Positions 10,305 to 22,620 of a stretch of 64,000 nucleotides of DNA are shown here, piece after piece. The first letter of the stretch is position 1, and each line of letters starts with the position of its first letter. The DNA comes from Talpa occidentalis (lineage: Eukaryota; Chordata; Mammalia; Eulipotyphla; Talpidae), in the NCBI RefSeq assembly GCF_014898055.3, contig NW_023605083.1, positions 96,745,483 through 96,809,482 on the forward strand, in the 5' to 3' direction. Made by a program: the position numbers and the translations under genes. The notes under the pieces were generated by a model that made no database searches, was not told the origin of the DNA, and worked only from the letters and a program-made list of their open reading frames with translations.

Positions 10305-13300
10305 TTTAATAATTCTGGTGATGGTGAACTCTGAGTCCCAAGGGAGCATGATCTGTTTTTCAAATTTATTTAAATACATCAGTTTCTTGAAAAGCTATCT
10401 ACAGAGAGCTGAATAACTTCCTTGTAACTTCCTCAAGTTCATTATCATAGTTTTACTGCATGGAACAACTGTCATTTTAATTTCTCCTTTGTCAACTAGC
10501 CATCCTTCAACTAAAAAACATTGATGCCATCATTTCTCTGGATAAACAGTCTCGAGATCTCTCATTGTTCATTAAATTGGTTGCTTTACAGACTTTTTCA
10601 TCACGATAACTCTCCCCTGAATAGTGGCTGAGGTGTTCTTCTACATGCAGAAATGATGGCATGTATCTGTGGCAAGGATGGTTTTTCCTTGTATTTCCCC
10701 AAGCCTAAGAGGAGTGCTATTTGGAGTCATGCACCCCAAGAGGATTTGTGACATTGCAGAAATATTATTTATTATGTACAAGTATTGCCCAACTAATGTA
10801 TGACAAGAGCAAAGAGTTAAAAGAAAGAACAAGAAATATCCCAGAGATCTGCTGGTATTTCATTAAGTTCCAACAGAAATTGTTCATTTGGCTAGCAAAT
10901 TTGCATTTATTGGAGACTAATGACAGATAAGATAGAAATGATCTGGCACCATGCTGGTCATGGTTGACTATTGTTAGGAATTCTGATACTTCCCTAGAAT
11001 AAGGTAAAAGTATCTTAGGACCTTCCCAGGCCTGGGGACTTCCAAGGAGCTCTGCCAACCTGTAATCTTCTCTTTTCATGAGGCTCTGGGTAGATATCAA
11101 AGACTATCTGTGTTTCACCACCCATGATATGTCTCAGGTGGGGCTCAGTGCCTGGGTTTCCATGCCCAAAGGGCCCAACCCTTTCAAATTAAATGGACTC
11201 ATCCAAGAGGTTAAAAATGAGCCCCCAACAGGTTGACATGGTGTTTGATTCTCCTCTCCATAAAGACTAATTTGACCAGTGACACTTCCATTGATTCTCC
11301 CCCTTTGCCAATATCGACACTGGAGGACAAACAGTGTCTGAGGGTTCCCTCCTGTCCATTTGCCTGGGCCTGGAGCCCCAGGTTGGTGATGTGAAAGCCA
11401 GACACATCAGCAGAGGTTAAAAGATAAGCCCTGGTGTATTGCACTATGTTTGTTGCTTTGACATAGGAGAGAGCTTAAGGCCATGAAAGACAGTTCATTT
11501 CCCCTGTCAGTATCACTGTGGAAGACAGATGTTTTCGGGAACTAGAGTCAGAGAGCCAAGAACCTTGGCATGAGGCCACATGTCTTGTTCCACATCAGTA
11601 GTTAAAGAGAATTGACTCCCAGCACTAATATTGCTGAAGATGAATGATGAGAGGCTGCAGTCAAAGACACAGACAACAAGATGGCAGGACTCTAACCTGG
11701 TCTCCACATAGCACCAGAGTCAGCTGTCCATGATCCAGCCAAACAGAAGGCCAGGAAAGCAGTGAGTCCATGAGTCTACAGAGCCCATGAGTTGAATGGT
11801 AAGACCAGGACTTTCTCACTAATATCTATCCTCATAAGTGGTTTTTTTCACAGCATCCCTTGCATGTGCATCTTGGACATAGCACTGCCCTATGGATTCA
11901 TTCCAGGTGAGTCCTAGCAGCTGATTTTTGAGGGCAATGTTGATTTCCTTGCATTGGATATCTTGGTATGCTGCACACTAGCTTGAAAGAATTTCATACT
12001 TTTCAAGTAAGGTGGAGAATGAGTGCAAGTTCCCCAAATGGATATTTAGTACCACTTAATAATCATATATGTGTATGTATATGCACATATATACATATGT
12101 ATGGTATATATATTATTTTGAAATCATACATGTATATATAAACATGTCTTATGTTCATAGTGTGTCTGTATATAAACATTTTATATATTTATACTAGTGT
12201 GAACCAGTTTTGTTTGTGTTAAAATGATTCACGAATGCCGTTCTAGTTTCTATTTATCATCAGCATCTCTGTGGCAGTGACCATATCTTGTCTACCTTTG
12301 AATCCCTCAGAGTAGACGTTCCATCAGTGTTAGTTGACTTGTCATTTCATTTCAATGGGTCCACACCCACCACAGGTGCATATGGCCTGTGACACCATTT
12401 ACAACACTATTTTCCTGCCTATTTGTCTTCGTTATCCCATCTCTTTTATCCCTTGTTCCCAGGAGAGGTGGTCAGTTTTGTTCCTTCCATGCCATTCCTT
12501 TCCCATGAAAACAGATCTTGTAGCTACCTTTTATTTTAGTATTTATTTCATAACTCCCTAGTAAATTACATGAAATATCATCTGCCAAATACTCCTTTTT
12601 GGGGATTGAAAGCAGTCATTCAGTTGCATGGACAAGGAATGCAATTTTCTTACATTCTCCCTTAAATCTCTAAACAGTAGAGATGAGCTGATGGCAAATT
12701 GTAGTTTTCATATGGGTTTGGCAGATATGGAATTTTGCGTTCAAATGCATAGCTCCCGCAATAAAATATTCATCCCTGTACTTAGTCTCTATTTTTTTGT
12801 GATTTTGGTTTATTTCTCACATTTGTAATGACTAATAAAGAAGAAATGCCTCTTCCACTATCTGCTTCTCCTTCTCTGATTACTGCTGATGTCCAGCAGG
12901 AGACATGCAATAATATGCAGTAAATATTTTCTTTTAGACAAATACACCAAAAAAGTTTTCTTCCAGGAAATTAGCACTCTTAAAAATACTGACAATTTAT
13001 ACTTTGAATTACTGAATCAGATTTCCTATTAACATTTTAAGTGCTTTCTTGTTATAGCGATTGCCTTATACTAGTACATACTAAATAAATATTTATTGAT
13101 TAAATAAAGGGAAAGCCTATTTGCAGTGTCCTTCATTATGCAGTCCTTTCTGACACCTGTCAGTGTGTCAATGTTTCTTCTTTTCACAGGAAATATCCTG
13201 TAGGTATTTTACAAACCACACCCCCCCCCCACACACACACAGATAATAATAACAAATAATAAAACCCTGGCACTTAGTAGTTGTTCAATCAACAAATACT

Positions 13301-13893
13301 TTGATGATTGAGTTAATGGCAGAGTAATGAGAGATCAGAGACAAGCAAAGGGATAAAAATGCTTTAATCCAGAAAGAGAAGCTCTCAAAAGGTAATGACA
13401 TCTGTCTAAAAATAACTGACAGATTGTCATGGACCCTGTATTAATGAAAATTTTGGTATTATGTTAGTCATAGATTTTTCCCCTTAATTTGATTTTTATA
13501 AGACAGCATTAAAATTTTTTATCTTGATTAATGAGGTTTCCCGCACCCCCCCCAAAATTGTTGTACAGGAGGTAAGTGTCCCACTTACTTCCCTTTAGCC
13601 TGAACCCTCCAGATACATCTACTTAAAAGGTTCATTGGTTTTCCACCATTTCCGCATATTCAAGTTATAGTATCTTCCAAAATTCATATTCATGTTTGGG
13701 TTTAGGAGAGGGGTACAAGAACTGATGGTTGGTATTTGGATGACTAGGTATACTTAAATCATTTCTTCATCACAGAGGTTTCCATAGAAAGATGTACGTA
13801 TGGAATACGAGATGGGAACTCAAAGTACCATTTTATTTTGAGCTTTCTAGTAAACCAGATTAGGATGCTAGAGTCAAGCCCTAAAGAGGACTT
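10305..13893. other. Long stretch without gene; microsatellites and faint LINE remnants
   Basis: Repeat-poor to eroded DNA. An AT-alternating degenerate microsatellite (TATATG/TATAC mixtures) covers about 12058-12200. A C-run followed by (AC)n lies at 13221-13241. An L2/MIR-like tail (ACTAAATAAATATTTATTGA) sits near 13079-13100. No exon candidate. Confidence 0.35.
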
Positions 13894-14277
13894 TGTTGTG
13901 GGTTAAACAACAGCAACAAAAAATCATATGCTGAATTCCTAATCTACAGCACCTCAGAATGTAACTACATATGGAGATAGGTCTTCAAAGAGGTAATTAA
14001 ATTAAGATGAGACCATATAGATGGACCCTAATCCAACAAGATTATTGTCCTCATAACAAGAGAGTAAGACATAGACATGTACAGAGGGTACAGAGGGAAG
14101 GCCATGTGAGGATACAGGGAGAAGATAATGAGTCAAGGAGAGAGACCTCAGAAGGAATCAGCCTAACTAATACCTTGATCTTAGATTTCTAGGCTACAGA
14201 GCTGGGAGAAAATCATTTTCTGTTTATGTCACTCATTCTGTGGAACTTTGTCAAAGCAGCTCTAACAAACTAATACA
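13894..14277 (+). repeat. Solitary MaLR/ERVL-type LTR (MLT1-like)
   Basis: 384 bp beginning TGTTGTGGGTTAAAC and ending CTAACAAACTAATACA, so TG...CA ends are intact. It is flanked by a perfect 5-bp target duplication, GACTT at 13889-13893 and at 14278-14282. Internal landmarks of MLT1-type LTRs are visible: ATATGCTGAATTCCTAATC, GGAGATAGGTCTTC, AGGCCATGTGAGGATACAG and GAGAGACCTCAGAAGGAATC. No internal retroviral sequence accompanies it. Confidence 0.88.
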
Positions 14278-15519
14278 GACTTTTATTTTGCTTTATGACC
14301 AGAGTCAGATTTTATCATCAGTTGGTCAATATGAGATGGAGATGTGGTGAGAAGAATGTAAAGAACCTTGAGAGGAAGAAACTAAGAAGCAGTATGTTGG
14401 CCTCTGAGGGTCATCATCCTTTCAGTTTGCACAGTTGCTGCTGGCAGGATTAAAGAAAGACATGGGGAGTAAGATGACTAGGCCAGTATAATTTCAGGCA
14501 TATGGTTGCAGGAAAAGAAAGAGAATACTCTATCATACATTGGCCCTAATTTAATGTTGAGTGACCAAATCCCCTAGGAAGTGTTCTCTGAGGAGACAGT
14601 GCCAAAGAGGAGGGCACAACAGGCCTTAAGTCTCCAAATTTATCATCTGGCCTTTATTAATCAAGTCTTTTCACATGCATTATAACAATTAGTACTTGAC
14701 TTGATAAGAATACCCTCAAGAAGCGTCAAGAACCATTTATGAAGGGTGCTGTGAAAGTCAATTTTACTGTGAAAGTGATTGGATTTTGACTTTTAAAAAT
14801 TGTTAGACATTGGGCCTTCTGACCAGTGCCCAGAAGATGAAACCTGCCAGTTCACCAACCAGCCAATACAAAAGCATGTGCAAATCAACCACCTCATTTT
14901 CCTCCTATAAAACTGGTTTTTTTTTTTTCTTTTTATTTACTCAATGCTTTGCTTGGGAGTCCAAGATATAAATGTATGCTTCCACCCAGAAGGGTTCTTC
15001 GGGAATGTCTAAATTGTATTTCCAGTGCTAAGTTTTTGAGAGCTAAAACATCACAGCACCTTCAGATAACTCAAAAGTACTCAGAAAATAATACAGGATG
15101 CAGCACTGAGAAAACCTTTCTTTGTTCTGGCCACTTACAGAACAAACCAAAAACTTAACTTTTTTTTTTTTAAGCATCAGTTGGCTGGATTGAGAAATTA
15201 TTAATGTAATTAAGGTGTTAAATTGGCTAAAAATCCTTTCTTTAAAATGTAATATCCTGATAATCTACAGTAACCAGAATTTTCACCTAGTGAAAGGGTT
15301 TTTATTTTTTTAAGTTTTTCAGCCTTTATGATTAAAATTTTAAAAATCCTCCAACAAGAGACTCAGCTTTAAGATATGGATCAGTCGGGGAAGTAAAACT
15401 AAATGGATTTCCCATCTCCTCTCTGGGCCAGTTGCCAGAATTAGTCATTTTATTAAAGAACTCATTTCACAGTACTTCTAGTTGACTTTTCTCTTTCTTT
15501 TTTCTGGGATAGGAAAGTA
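14278..15519. other. Unassigned stretch; LTR-like promoter motif near 14.9 kb
   Basis: Between about 14820 and 15030, a CCAGCCAATAC box is followed about 50 bp later by CTATAAAAC (14904-14912) and then a GCTTTGCTTGGGAGTCC stretch. That order recalls the CCAAT-TATA-R layout of some ERV1 LTRs, but I could not find both ends or a target duplication. The remainder is AT-rich with poly-T and poly-A runs. Confidence 0.25.
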
Positions 15520-15647
15520 ATGTTATGGAAAGGTTAAAACCAAAGCTGCAGATTCAGACTGCCCAAGTTCAAGTTCCAACCTTGCCTCTGACTGTGTCAC
15601 TTTAAGCAAGTCCTTCATCTTCACCCTTCAGCACTACTTCTGTTTAA
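15520..15647 (+). repeat. MIR fragment
   Basis: The CAGATTCAGACTGCCCAAG...CCTTGCCTCTGACTGTGTCACTT...GCAAGTCCTTCAT series is the central MIR core ('gactgcctgggttcgaatcc ... tgtgaccttgggcaagt') in plus orientation. It is truncated on the right by the L1 insertion that follows. Confidence 0.7.
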
Positions 15648-15661
15648 AAAGTACTAAGAGC

Positions 15662-15968
15662 TCTTCTGCCCATTTCTTGACTGGATTGTTTATTTCGTTT
15701 TTGTTGAGTCGCGTGAATTCTTTGTATATCTTTGTGATCAGTCCCTTATCAGTTGACTGGAGTGCCAAGATTTTTTCCCCATCAGTGGGGTGTCTCTCTG
15801 TTTTGGTTAATGTCTCTTTTGCTTTTCAGTTTTATGTAATCCCAGCTGTTTATCTTTTCCTTGACTTTCTTTGCTTTGGGTGATGAGTCTTTAAAGATGT
15901 TATTGCGATGTATGTCTTGTAGTGTTTTACCTGTATTTTCTTCCCCCACCCCCAAAATAAATAAAAAA
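15662..15968 (-). repeat. Short L1 ORF2 fragment, antisense, with A-rich tail on the right
   Basis: The sequence is the reverse complement of the L1 ORF2 C-terminal region (the stretch about GAATTCTTTGTATATCTTTG and CTTTGGGTGATGAG). It is bounded by TACTAAGAGC at 15652-15661 and 15969-15978. The right end is CCCCCACCCCCAAAATAAATAAAAAA, so the A-rich end is opposite to where an antisense L1 should have it. This could be twin-primed 5' inversion with almost no 3' segment left, or retroposition of an antisense transcript. Confidence 0.7.
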
Positions 15969-16033
15969 TACTAAGAGCAACAAATTCATGGACAAATTGA
16001 AAGGATTACAGGAGATAATGCTTTGTACAAAGT

Positions 16034-16155
16034 CTCTCTCTCTCTCCACCCCCCTTCCTCTCTTCCTCTCTTCCTCTCTCCTCCTTTCCTCCAGCTCTCT
16101 CCCTTTTTCATTTTCTTCCACTCCCCATGTTCTCCTTCCCTCTCTCTGTGTGTCC
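16034..16155 (+). repeat. Polypyrimidine (TC-rich) low-complexity tract
   Basis: About 120 bases almost entirely of C and T, starting with (TC)n and continuing as CCTCTCTTCCTC-type units. The complementary strand is a long polypurine run. Such tracts can form triplex (H-DNA) structure; that is a general property, not shown here. Confidence 0.9.
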
Positions 16156-16639
16156 AGTGTATGGGTGTGATGTTAGCAACCTTCTGGAAGCACAAATTAT
16201 TTCTAGGGAAATATCTCTACAGCTCAAGGAGAAATAAAAAAACAGAAAACTGAAAATATTGGTTCTGACAGTAGCACTTTCTTTTAGAAATCATGACCTT
16301 GGCCATTCTGTCTGTTTGCCTATGTGGAAAAGAGAGAATGGTTGCTGTTAGCTGAGATCTCCCCTTTACTTTCTTCTCTTTCAGAAATGCCATACCCAGT
16401 TGTTGCTGAAATTCCTTTCTGTAAGTGAGATTAAAATGAAATGTTAACTAGCACGACTGTGAAAACTATAAGAACAACCTTGGAGCCCCAAAAAAGCACT
16501 TTTTAATTTCATGTTTGAAAACTGTTTTAAAAGCCAAGTTTTAGTGTATATATTTATCAAAAACCAATGTGATTACCAATTCATCAGAATGAATCAATTG
16601 CAAATTGTATATTCTAGTAAAAGCAAAAAAAAAAAAAAA

Positions 16640-17095
16640 AGAAGTAATTCAAATAAGGCTTTATCAGCCCATACAGCATTGCAAGGGTAAGTGTGTAATT
16701 CGTGACAATTTTTATGTATATAAAGAAGTTCAGAGAGCTTACCCTGACTTTGGACCTCCTGAGGCTAAGGAATCTCAAGTGAAGAGTCATTTACCTATAA
16801 AATCCTGAGTCAGTGCTGATAAAGCAATAACAGTTTGGCCCACAATTGTATAAGTAGTAATGATATTACTAATCATTTACAATAGCCCACCAGGGACTTC
16901 GGAAATAACCTCAAAGCAATTAACTAATGACTTACCTTTGATTATATCTCCAGCTTTGAAAGCAAAAGGTTAGGGTTCAGATGCCAAACCGATGTTGAGA
17001 GAGTGACATAGCCTGGCGGCGGCTCTCTTCCTGAACAAGCGCCTAACTCCTACCTGCTTCATCTCCGCTCTCAGTGCACTTCCAGAAGATGGTAA
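16640..17095. other. Repeat-free block, candidate conserved non-coding element
   Basis: No repeat family is recognised. The block carries dense AT-rich motif-like words (AGTAATTCAAATAAGG, AATGATATTACTAATC, CAATTAACTAATGAC) and then a small GC- and CpG-richer patch at 17010-17075, unusual for this window. It could be an enhancer or a short non-coding exon. No splice-bounded coding frame was found. Confidence 0.25.
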
Positions 17096-17099
17096 TCTT

Positions 17100-18730
17100 T
17101 ATAGCCTTTTAGCATTTTTATAACATCTTTTTCATTTTAATTTAAACTATTGCTCAACACAGAAAACTTGGAAACTACAGAAAGGCAGGAAGATCAAAAA
17201 ATGGTATCCGTAATCCCACTGTGCCCCTTAAATTCTTATCTCTCCACTTTTTTCTTCTTCTCAATGTGTATCATTTACTTGAAAATAAGCTAAATCTTAA
17301 TACTGTTGTTTTCTCTTGCATTTTTCAATCATAATGCATTGTGAGCATTTTCTGTAATAATAAAGAATTAATGTGTTTGTACATAATTTATTTAATTAAC
17401 TCCCTTCTACTGGACATTCAGTCAGTTTCAAATGTTTCATTGCTCCTGATAAACAATATCAGGAGCCTGCATTTCATTCATTTATTCGCATCTATTACTA
17501 GGCATCCTTTTACACGCAAAAATTCACTTTCCATTGATGTGCTGACAATATTTTAGACAATATTTTAGACAATATTTTAGGACAATATTTTAGAAGAGGA
17601 ATCAACATCAGTGACTTATCTGTCCTTTGAAACAGATTGCAAACATTTTCCTTCTAACTATTCTCATTTTTATTTGTCTCTCTGGAAGTACACTTGAGAG
17701 TGCAACCACAGCCCAAGAGTTACTAGTTCCAATAATATTTCATAAATTGATATATGGCAAGAACATCTCATACTACCTTCACCTGCATTTATTAATCAAG
17801 TTATACATTTCTCACATGGTAATTGGTGATTTGTCTTTATTGGTATTTGTCTTTATTGAGTCGCTAGTCATAGCCTTTGAATATTTTATTGTCATTTTTT
17901 CATACCCATCTCTACAAGTTGGTACATGTGAAACTAGTCTTATGTGAAAATTGTGTTAAAAATGTTTCACATATTTGTATATATATATTACACACATCAT
18001 ATATGTATATACACATGTACGTACAAACACAGAATGGAGACTTCTGCATACTGAACCCCCCATATATGATAGGATCCACAATGTGGTCTGCTCTGCATTT
18101 TCTTGCTCCCTGATGCTTCTGATGCCTCTCCTTGTTCATCCACATTTTCACCAACACACCCCATCATAACCCATGTTAACAACCTAGTATATATTTTTTA
18201 TCTTTTGCCATTTTTCATAATTATACTTCAATATACATAAAGATGTAAAAACATATACAGCATTTTGTCATTTATTGTTTCATAAAAATGAGATTACAGT
18301 AAACATTTTCTGCATCTTGTTTTCTTCACTCAAGGGTATCTCATAAAACTCCTGCCAAGGTAATTGATAGAATTCTAATTCATTCTTTTTAATAGCTACA
18401 CAATGTTCCCTAGGGTGGATAGGCCACAATTTATTCAACCATTCCCCTATTATTGACAATCACTTTGTTTCTAGGTTTTGCAACTATGAAGGGGGCTGCA
18501 ATAAACATCTTGGAGTGGATATGCTTACTGATGGGGGCTTTCATTTTGATGGAATGGATTCCCAGAAAGAATATTGCTGAGTCAAGGAGTATGTCCAATT
18601 TATTTTTATTTTTATGGATGTGATCAGATTGCTTCCTGAAAAGAACATAAAAATTCACAGTTCCACTAACAATGTATAATAATTTCTCCCCCTTGTTCAA
18701 GGATAGAATTGGACTTTTAGAGGTGGACTT
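17100..18730 (-). repeat. Eroded antisense LINE-like sequence in several pieces
   Basis: Words typical of an old, mammal-wide LINE read in reverse recur in order: GAAAACTTGGAAACTACAGAAAGG (17161), a TAATCCCACTGTGCC patch (17210), CACAATTTATTCAACCATTCCCC (18426) and GGAATGGATTCCCAGAAAGAATATTGCTGAG (18551). A degenerate TA-rich microsatellite lies at 17978-18025. I am fairly sure it is old L1-type material but cannot give the subfamily or exact breaks. Confidence 0.4.
17544..17592 (+). repeat. 12-bp tandem repeat, four copies
   Basis: GACAATATTTTA is repeated at 17544, 17556, 17568 and 17581, perfect apart from one extra G before the last copy. A recent local expansion inside old LINE-like sequence. 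Confidence 0.95.
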
Positions 18731-19764
18731 TTATATACATTATTTGTATATAATGTGGTATATACTCATGTTAATTTCCAAATAAACAGCTGAAACTTAT
18801 GCAATGTTGTAATGCAGTGTTACTTCAATCAAAAAATTTATAAAATGGTTTCTCTAAATCTACACAGCAATAGGTGTTACAATTACTTTCCATTTTCATA
18901 AGTCTGAAGAGTGGTGACACAGCTCTGACTGCTTATGAATTTAATTTCATGTTCTGGGATTTGGCCTATACAAAATTTCTAACTCTTGAGTCATATATTA
19001 TTTATTTTATTTTATTAGGAAATCATCACTCTTCTAAGGATTTTGCATGTATGACCATAAGAATTAGGCATAGACTTTTTATGAACCTTTTCATTTCTTC
19101 TGTATCTGTGATAATGTCCCCTTTCTTATTTCTAATCTTATGTTTTACTATCACTCTTTTTCTTATAATCATATTTAAAAAGGCTGACTCATTTTGTTGA
19201 CCTGCTCAAAATGCAGCTTTTGAATGGGTTTATCCTTCCTGCTATTTGCTCCTATTTCAATATACACTTGCTAAATAAATGGTTGTCATCAGCCAGTAGC
19301 TTGGAAGAAAATGTGTTGAGTGACAAAGAAGGAGGCCTCTTAAGAACACCAATAACTAAGGGTTGGACAGAAAAAGAGATTTCAAGAAGCAATCTGATAA
19401 GTAGGAGAAAAACCAGGAAAGTACAATGTCACAGAAGCCAAGATAAAAATGTTTCAAGAAAGAAGACTTTGTCAACAGTTCCAAATGTTCTCCAGAGGAG
19501 ATTTCTTGCCTGAGGACTTAAAAGGGTCCCTTAGCACTAGCTACAAGTAAGTTGGTGATGACCCTAGCAAGAGTGGTTTCATGGAGTGATAGGAGGAGGA
19601 GCCAGATTTCAGTGGATAGAAGAATAAGAGAAAAGTGAGAAAATAAAGATACCGGCGACAAGTATCTGTGGTCTCTAAGGAAGAGGAGGCAGTAACTGGA
19701 AGAAGGCATGAGATAGAGAGGCAGCCTGTCTAAATATGTGAAGGTCTTAAGCTTATTTAAAATG
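18731..19764. other. Unassigned AT-rich stretch, no gene seen
   Basis: Opens with TATA-rich sequence. The part from about 19270 to 19760 (with CTAGCAAGAGTGGTTTCATGG and GGAGTGATAGGAGGAGG) reads like an old interspersed repeat that appears to continue on the far side of the L1 at 19765-20136. Family not resolved. Confidence 0.35.
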
Positions 19765-20136
19765 TAGCCAATCGCAGTAACGTGGATGGAGGTAGAGGAA
19801 TTATGCTCAGAGAAATAAGTCAGAAGGAAAAAGAAAAATATTGGATGGTTTCACTTATAGCAGGAATATAGGGAGACCAAATAAGACATCGGTGTAAAAA
19901 AAATAACAGTACAAAACACAACAAAGCAAAACCAGACAATTATAAATCAGAGACATCCTGCAGGGGAGGAGGAGGGAGCGGGATCAGGGGAGGGAGGGAG
20001 GAGCACAGGGGACTGAGGTGATGGTGCACGGGTGCCTTGGGGAAGGAAATTCTATGGGGACTACTCCACCTGGGGTGGGGGGAGCAAATATTATTTAAAA
20101 ATGAACAGTGATGTAAAAAATAATTTTTTTTTTTAA
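19765..20136 (+). repeat. 5'-truncated L1, lineage-specific 3' UTR, copy 1
   Basis: Starts inside the ORF2 end (GCAGTAACGTGGATGGAGG, then GAATTATGCTCAGAGAAATAAG). It continues into a distinctive 3' UTR with a G-rich polypurine run (19960-20010) and GGTGATGGTGCACGGGTGCC, and ends in an A/T-rich tail. It matches the copy at 49393-49871 almost base for base. Flanking AAATGT-like sequences on both sides are a weak target duplication. Confidence 0.85.
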
Positions 20137-21779
20137 ATGTGGACAGGATGCAGTCAGAGGACTAGGGTGGGAGTTACAGGAGAAAATGCAACATAGCACA
20201 GAGGCAGGAGGAGGTCCACGTCTGAGAAGGATGCCATTTCCTTTACTGCAACCTGCCAGCTAGGATGTCTGTGAGTGAAGGTGAGGAAATTTGCCTTTGA
20301 AGATTTGATGGGAGGAAGTTGTGGACATTTGATAATTTCTGTTTCTTCCATGACATAGCTGGCAAGGTCTTTTGTTGAAAATAAGGTAGAAAATGGTAAA
20401 ATTGGAGACACCACAAAGTAGAAATCTGTTGAAATAATTTGGAAGAGAGACCTAGCTTGGAAAATGTAGAAGGATCTTTAGACTGTATCAAGAAGCTAAG
20501 TAAGCTGAAGACCACAGGATTTTGGAGGCACCAATGAAGATGTTAGTGAGACAGTCCCGGGTGGTAACTAGTGTTTGCCAGGAAATTCTCATAGCTCTTC
20601 CACCATCTCCCCACCCTTCATCCAAGCAGCCATGACTCCAAAGCCTCCTCTTAAACCTTTGCTAGAGAAGGAAAGGATATAATCCCATATAAGATTTATT
20701 GGGACAAATTCTCTTTCCTTCTCTTAGATCTGACTTCTACATTTAAGAGTGGAAGTGAAGAATCCTGCAGGACCTCCCAGGCAGCCCTGGATAAGCCACC
20801 CCTATCAAACCAGAGATAAGAAGGACAAGGATTGATGGATCTTTTGCCACATGGAGTATGTTTTCTTTTTCTCTAATGATTTAAAAACTACCCATCTTGA
20901 CTTCATTTTATGGTAGCTAATTATTAAATTTTATAAAGAAAAAAGCATACATAATGTACTGTATATATGTGTATGCATGTATGTGTATATGTGTACAAGT
21001 ATATCCTGTTATCAGTTGATCAAATTACCTACACAGAAAAAAATGGATGTTAAAAAAACAATTAATAGCAAGTGAAATTTTTCTTCTCTATATTTTCAAC
21101 AGAGAACATGTACTCATTTGCAATAAGGTAAAATTCAGTAAGATGTGCTTTGAAATCATCACATTTGAACCAATATTTTTCTAACAACCCATTTCAAAAA
21201 TAAAGCTACATTCTGGTCTCTTTCCTTCACCTTCAGGGAGAGGTTTACAAATATGTCTCCTACATTCCTGATTTAATTTTCTATAGAAAAAAATATTCTT
21301 CTTTGGATGAATTTTTAAATTCCATTAAAACACGGTTCTTTACCTGAAAATTTTTTCTTATATAATTTATTTTTAATTTCTGCTTGTTCTGTCTATTCCC
21401 TTCTCAACTAAAATTTCTTCTTGTACGTCATCATCTCCTTTGTCCATGTTTCCTTGAAGTTTGAGTGTATAAAATGTATGCCACTGAATAGTTTCTTATG
21501 TTTATTGCAGTAGAATTTTAAGACAGTATTTTCTCCTTTTCCCTATGTTGTAGACTATCTGCACCAACTCCATATTGGTTTGTACTTAATTTCCTCTTCC
21601 TAGATGATACATACATCAAGGTCCATTTATTCCAAAATAGGATGTTGTTCACACTATCTACATGAATGTGTTAATATCATCTTCTGGGATCCTAGGTTCC
21701 AATCTCCAGCCAGTTCCATGACCAAATATCCTGGAAAGAGTCGAGAAAGCCCAGGGACCAGGCAAAGTTCCCCTCTACA
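20137..21779. other. Unassigned sequence, no gene seen
   Basis: The first 400 bp may continue the old repeat interrupted by the L1. A degenerate TATG/TGTA microsatellite occurs at 20957-21005. The rest is AT-rich and featureless at this resolution. Confidence 0.35.
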
Positions 21780-22620
21780 AGTGGCTTCTTGGTTTTTGGT
21801 GATATCTTTGTGCTAGAGCCAGGCCTGGCTAGAGTTCAGCTCCCATTAAATTGCTCTAGGAACAAATCTTACTCCATGATGAGAAGCCTCCCCGCAGTTG
21901 TTACCACATCCAGGAACTTGTTGCAGCAGCACCTGAACCCCCTCCCCAGGCTTCTAAATAAAATAACTTTTTCTCTGGGAAGAAATTGATTTCCGAAGCT
22001 CAGAGAAGAAATTGACTGCAAGACTAGGGTTTCCCCCATCACCACTGGATCTGATGACTGGGGCCCCAGGGCTCCCACACAGCTGCGATGTGAGCTGCCC
22101 TTCTTCTGGTTTTGGGGTGCCATCCTGCATCCCTTCTGCTCAGTGGCTGAGCAGTCCACAGCAGAGACTATGAGCTCAGCAGAGATTATGAGCAGAGACA
22201 ATGAGACTATGAGAGACTCTGAGCTCAGTTGTGGAGATATAAGAGACCCCAAAAGAGCTGTTTACCTGTCTTGTGTCCTGCTTGCACCTCTGCACATTGT
22301 GGAGGGGTGTTCATGGGATTAAGATCACTGATATCTGTCACTTACCAAGCCCTCTTGTGCTACCGTCACTTAACCAGCAACAAGGTAAGGACTCGCCCCC
22401 CCTTCTGGACCCCATCGTCACACAGGCTGCTCGATGCTGCCACTCCCATCTCTTCATCCATTTCTGCTTCTTCTCCCGCTACACCTTGAGAGAATCAGAC
22501 TCCAAGTGCCACAGGTTTGCTAACTCCCCACTATTAAATTACGCTCTTTAAGCTGAAGTGATTCTCTCTGCCTGATACAACTTGGATCAGCACTCATCAT
22601 TAACGAGATGCTGACTTGAA
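21780..22620 (+). repeat. Possible ERV-type LTR, promoter-like and CpG-enriched
   Basis: CpG dinucleotides are clearly commoner here than in neighbouring DNA. A TATA-like AGATATAAGAGACC sits at about 22234. About 300 bp downstream ATTAAA is followed by CTCTTTAAGCTGAAGTGATTC, the style of an R/U5 end in ERV1 LTRs. An imperfect run of GAGACTATGAG-type units (22164-22222) lies just upstream of the TATA. CAACAAGGTAAGG at 22377-22389 is a strong splice-donor match. Neither LTR border nor a target duplication could be fixed, so a non-viral promoter or exon remains possible. Confidence 0.35.

Noticed and set aside
17544..17592. CRISPR-like array of short repeats
   Set aside because: Units are contiguous 12-mers without spacers in a mammalian genome.
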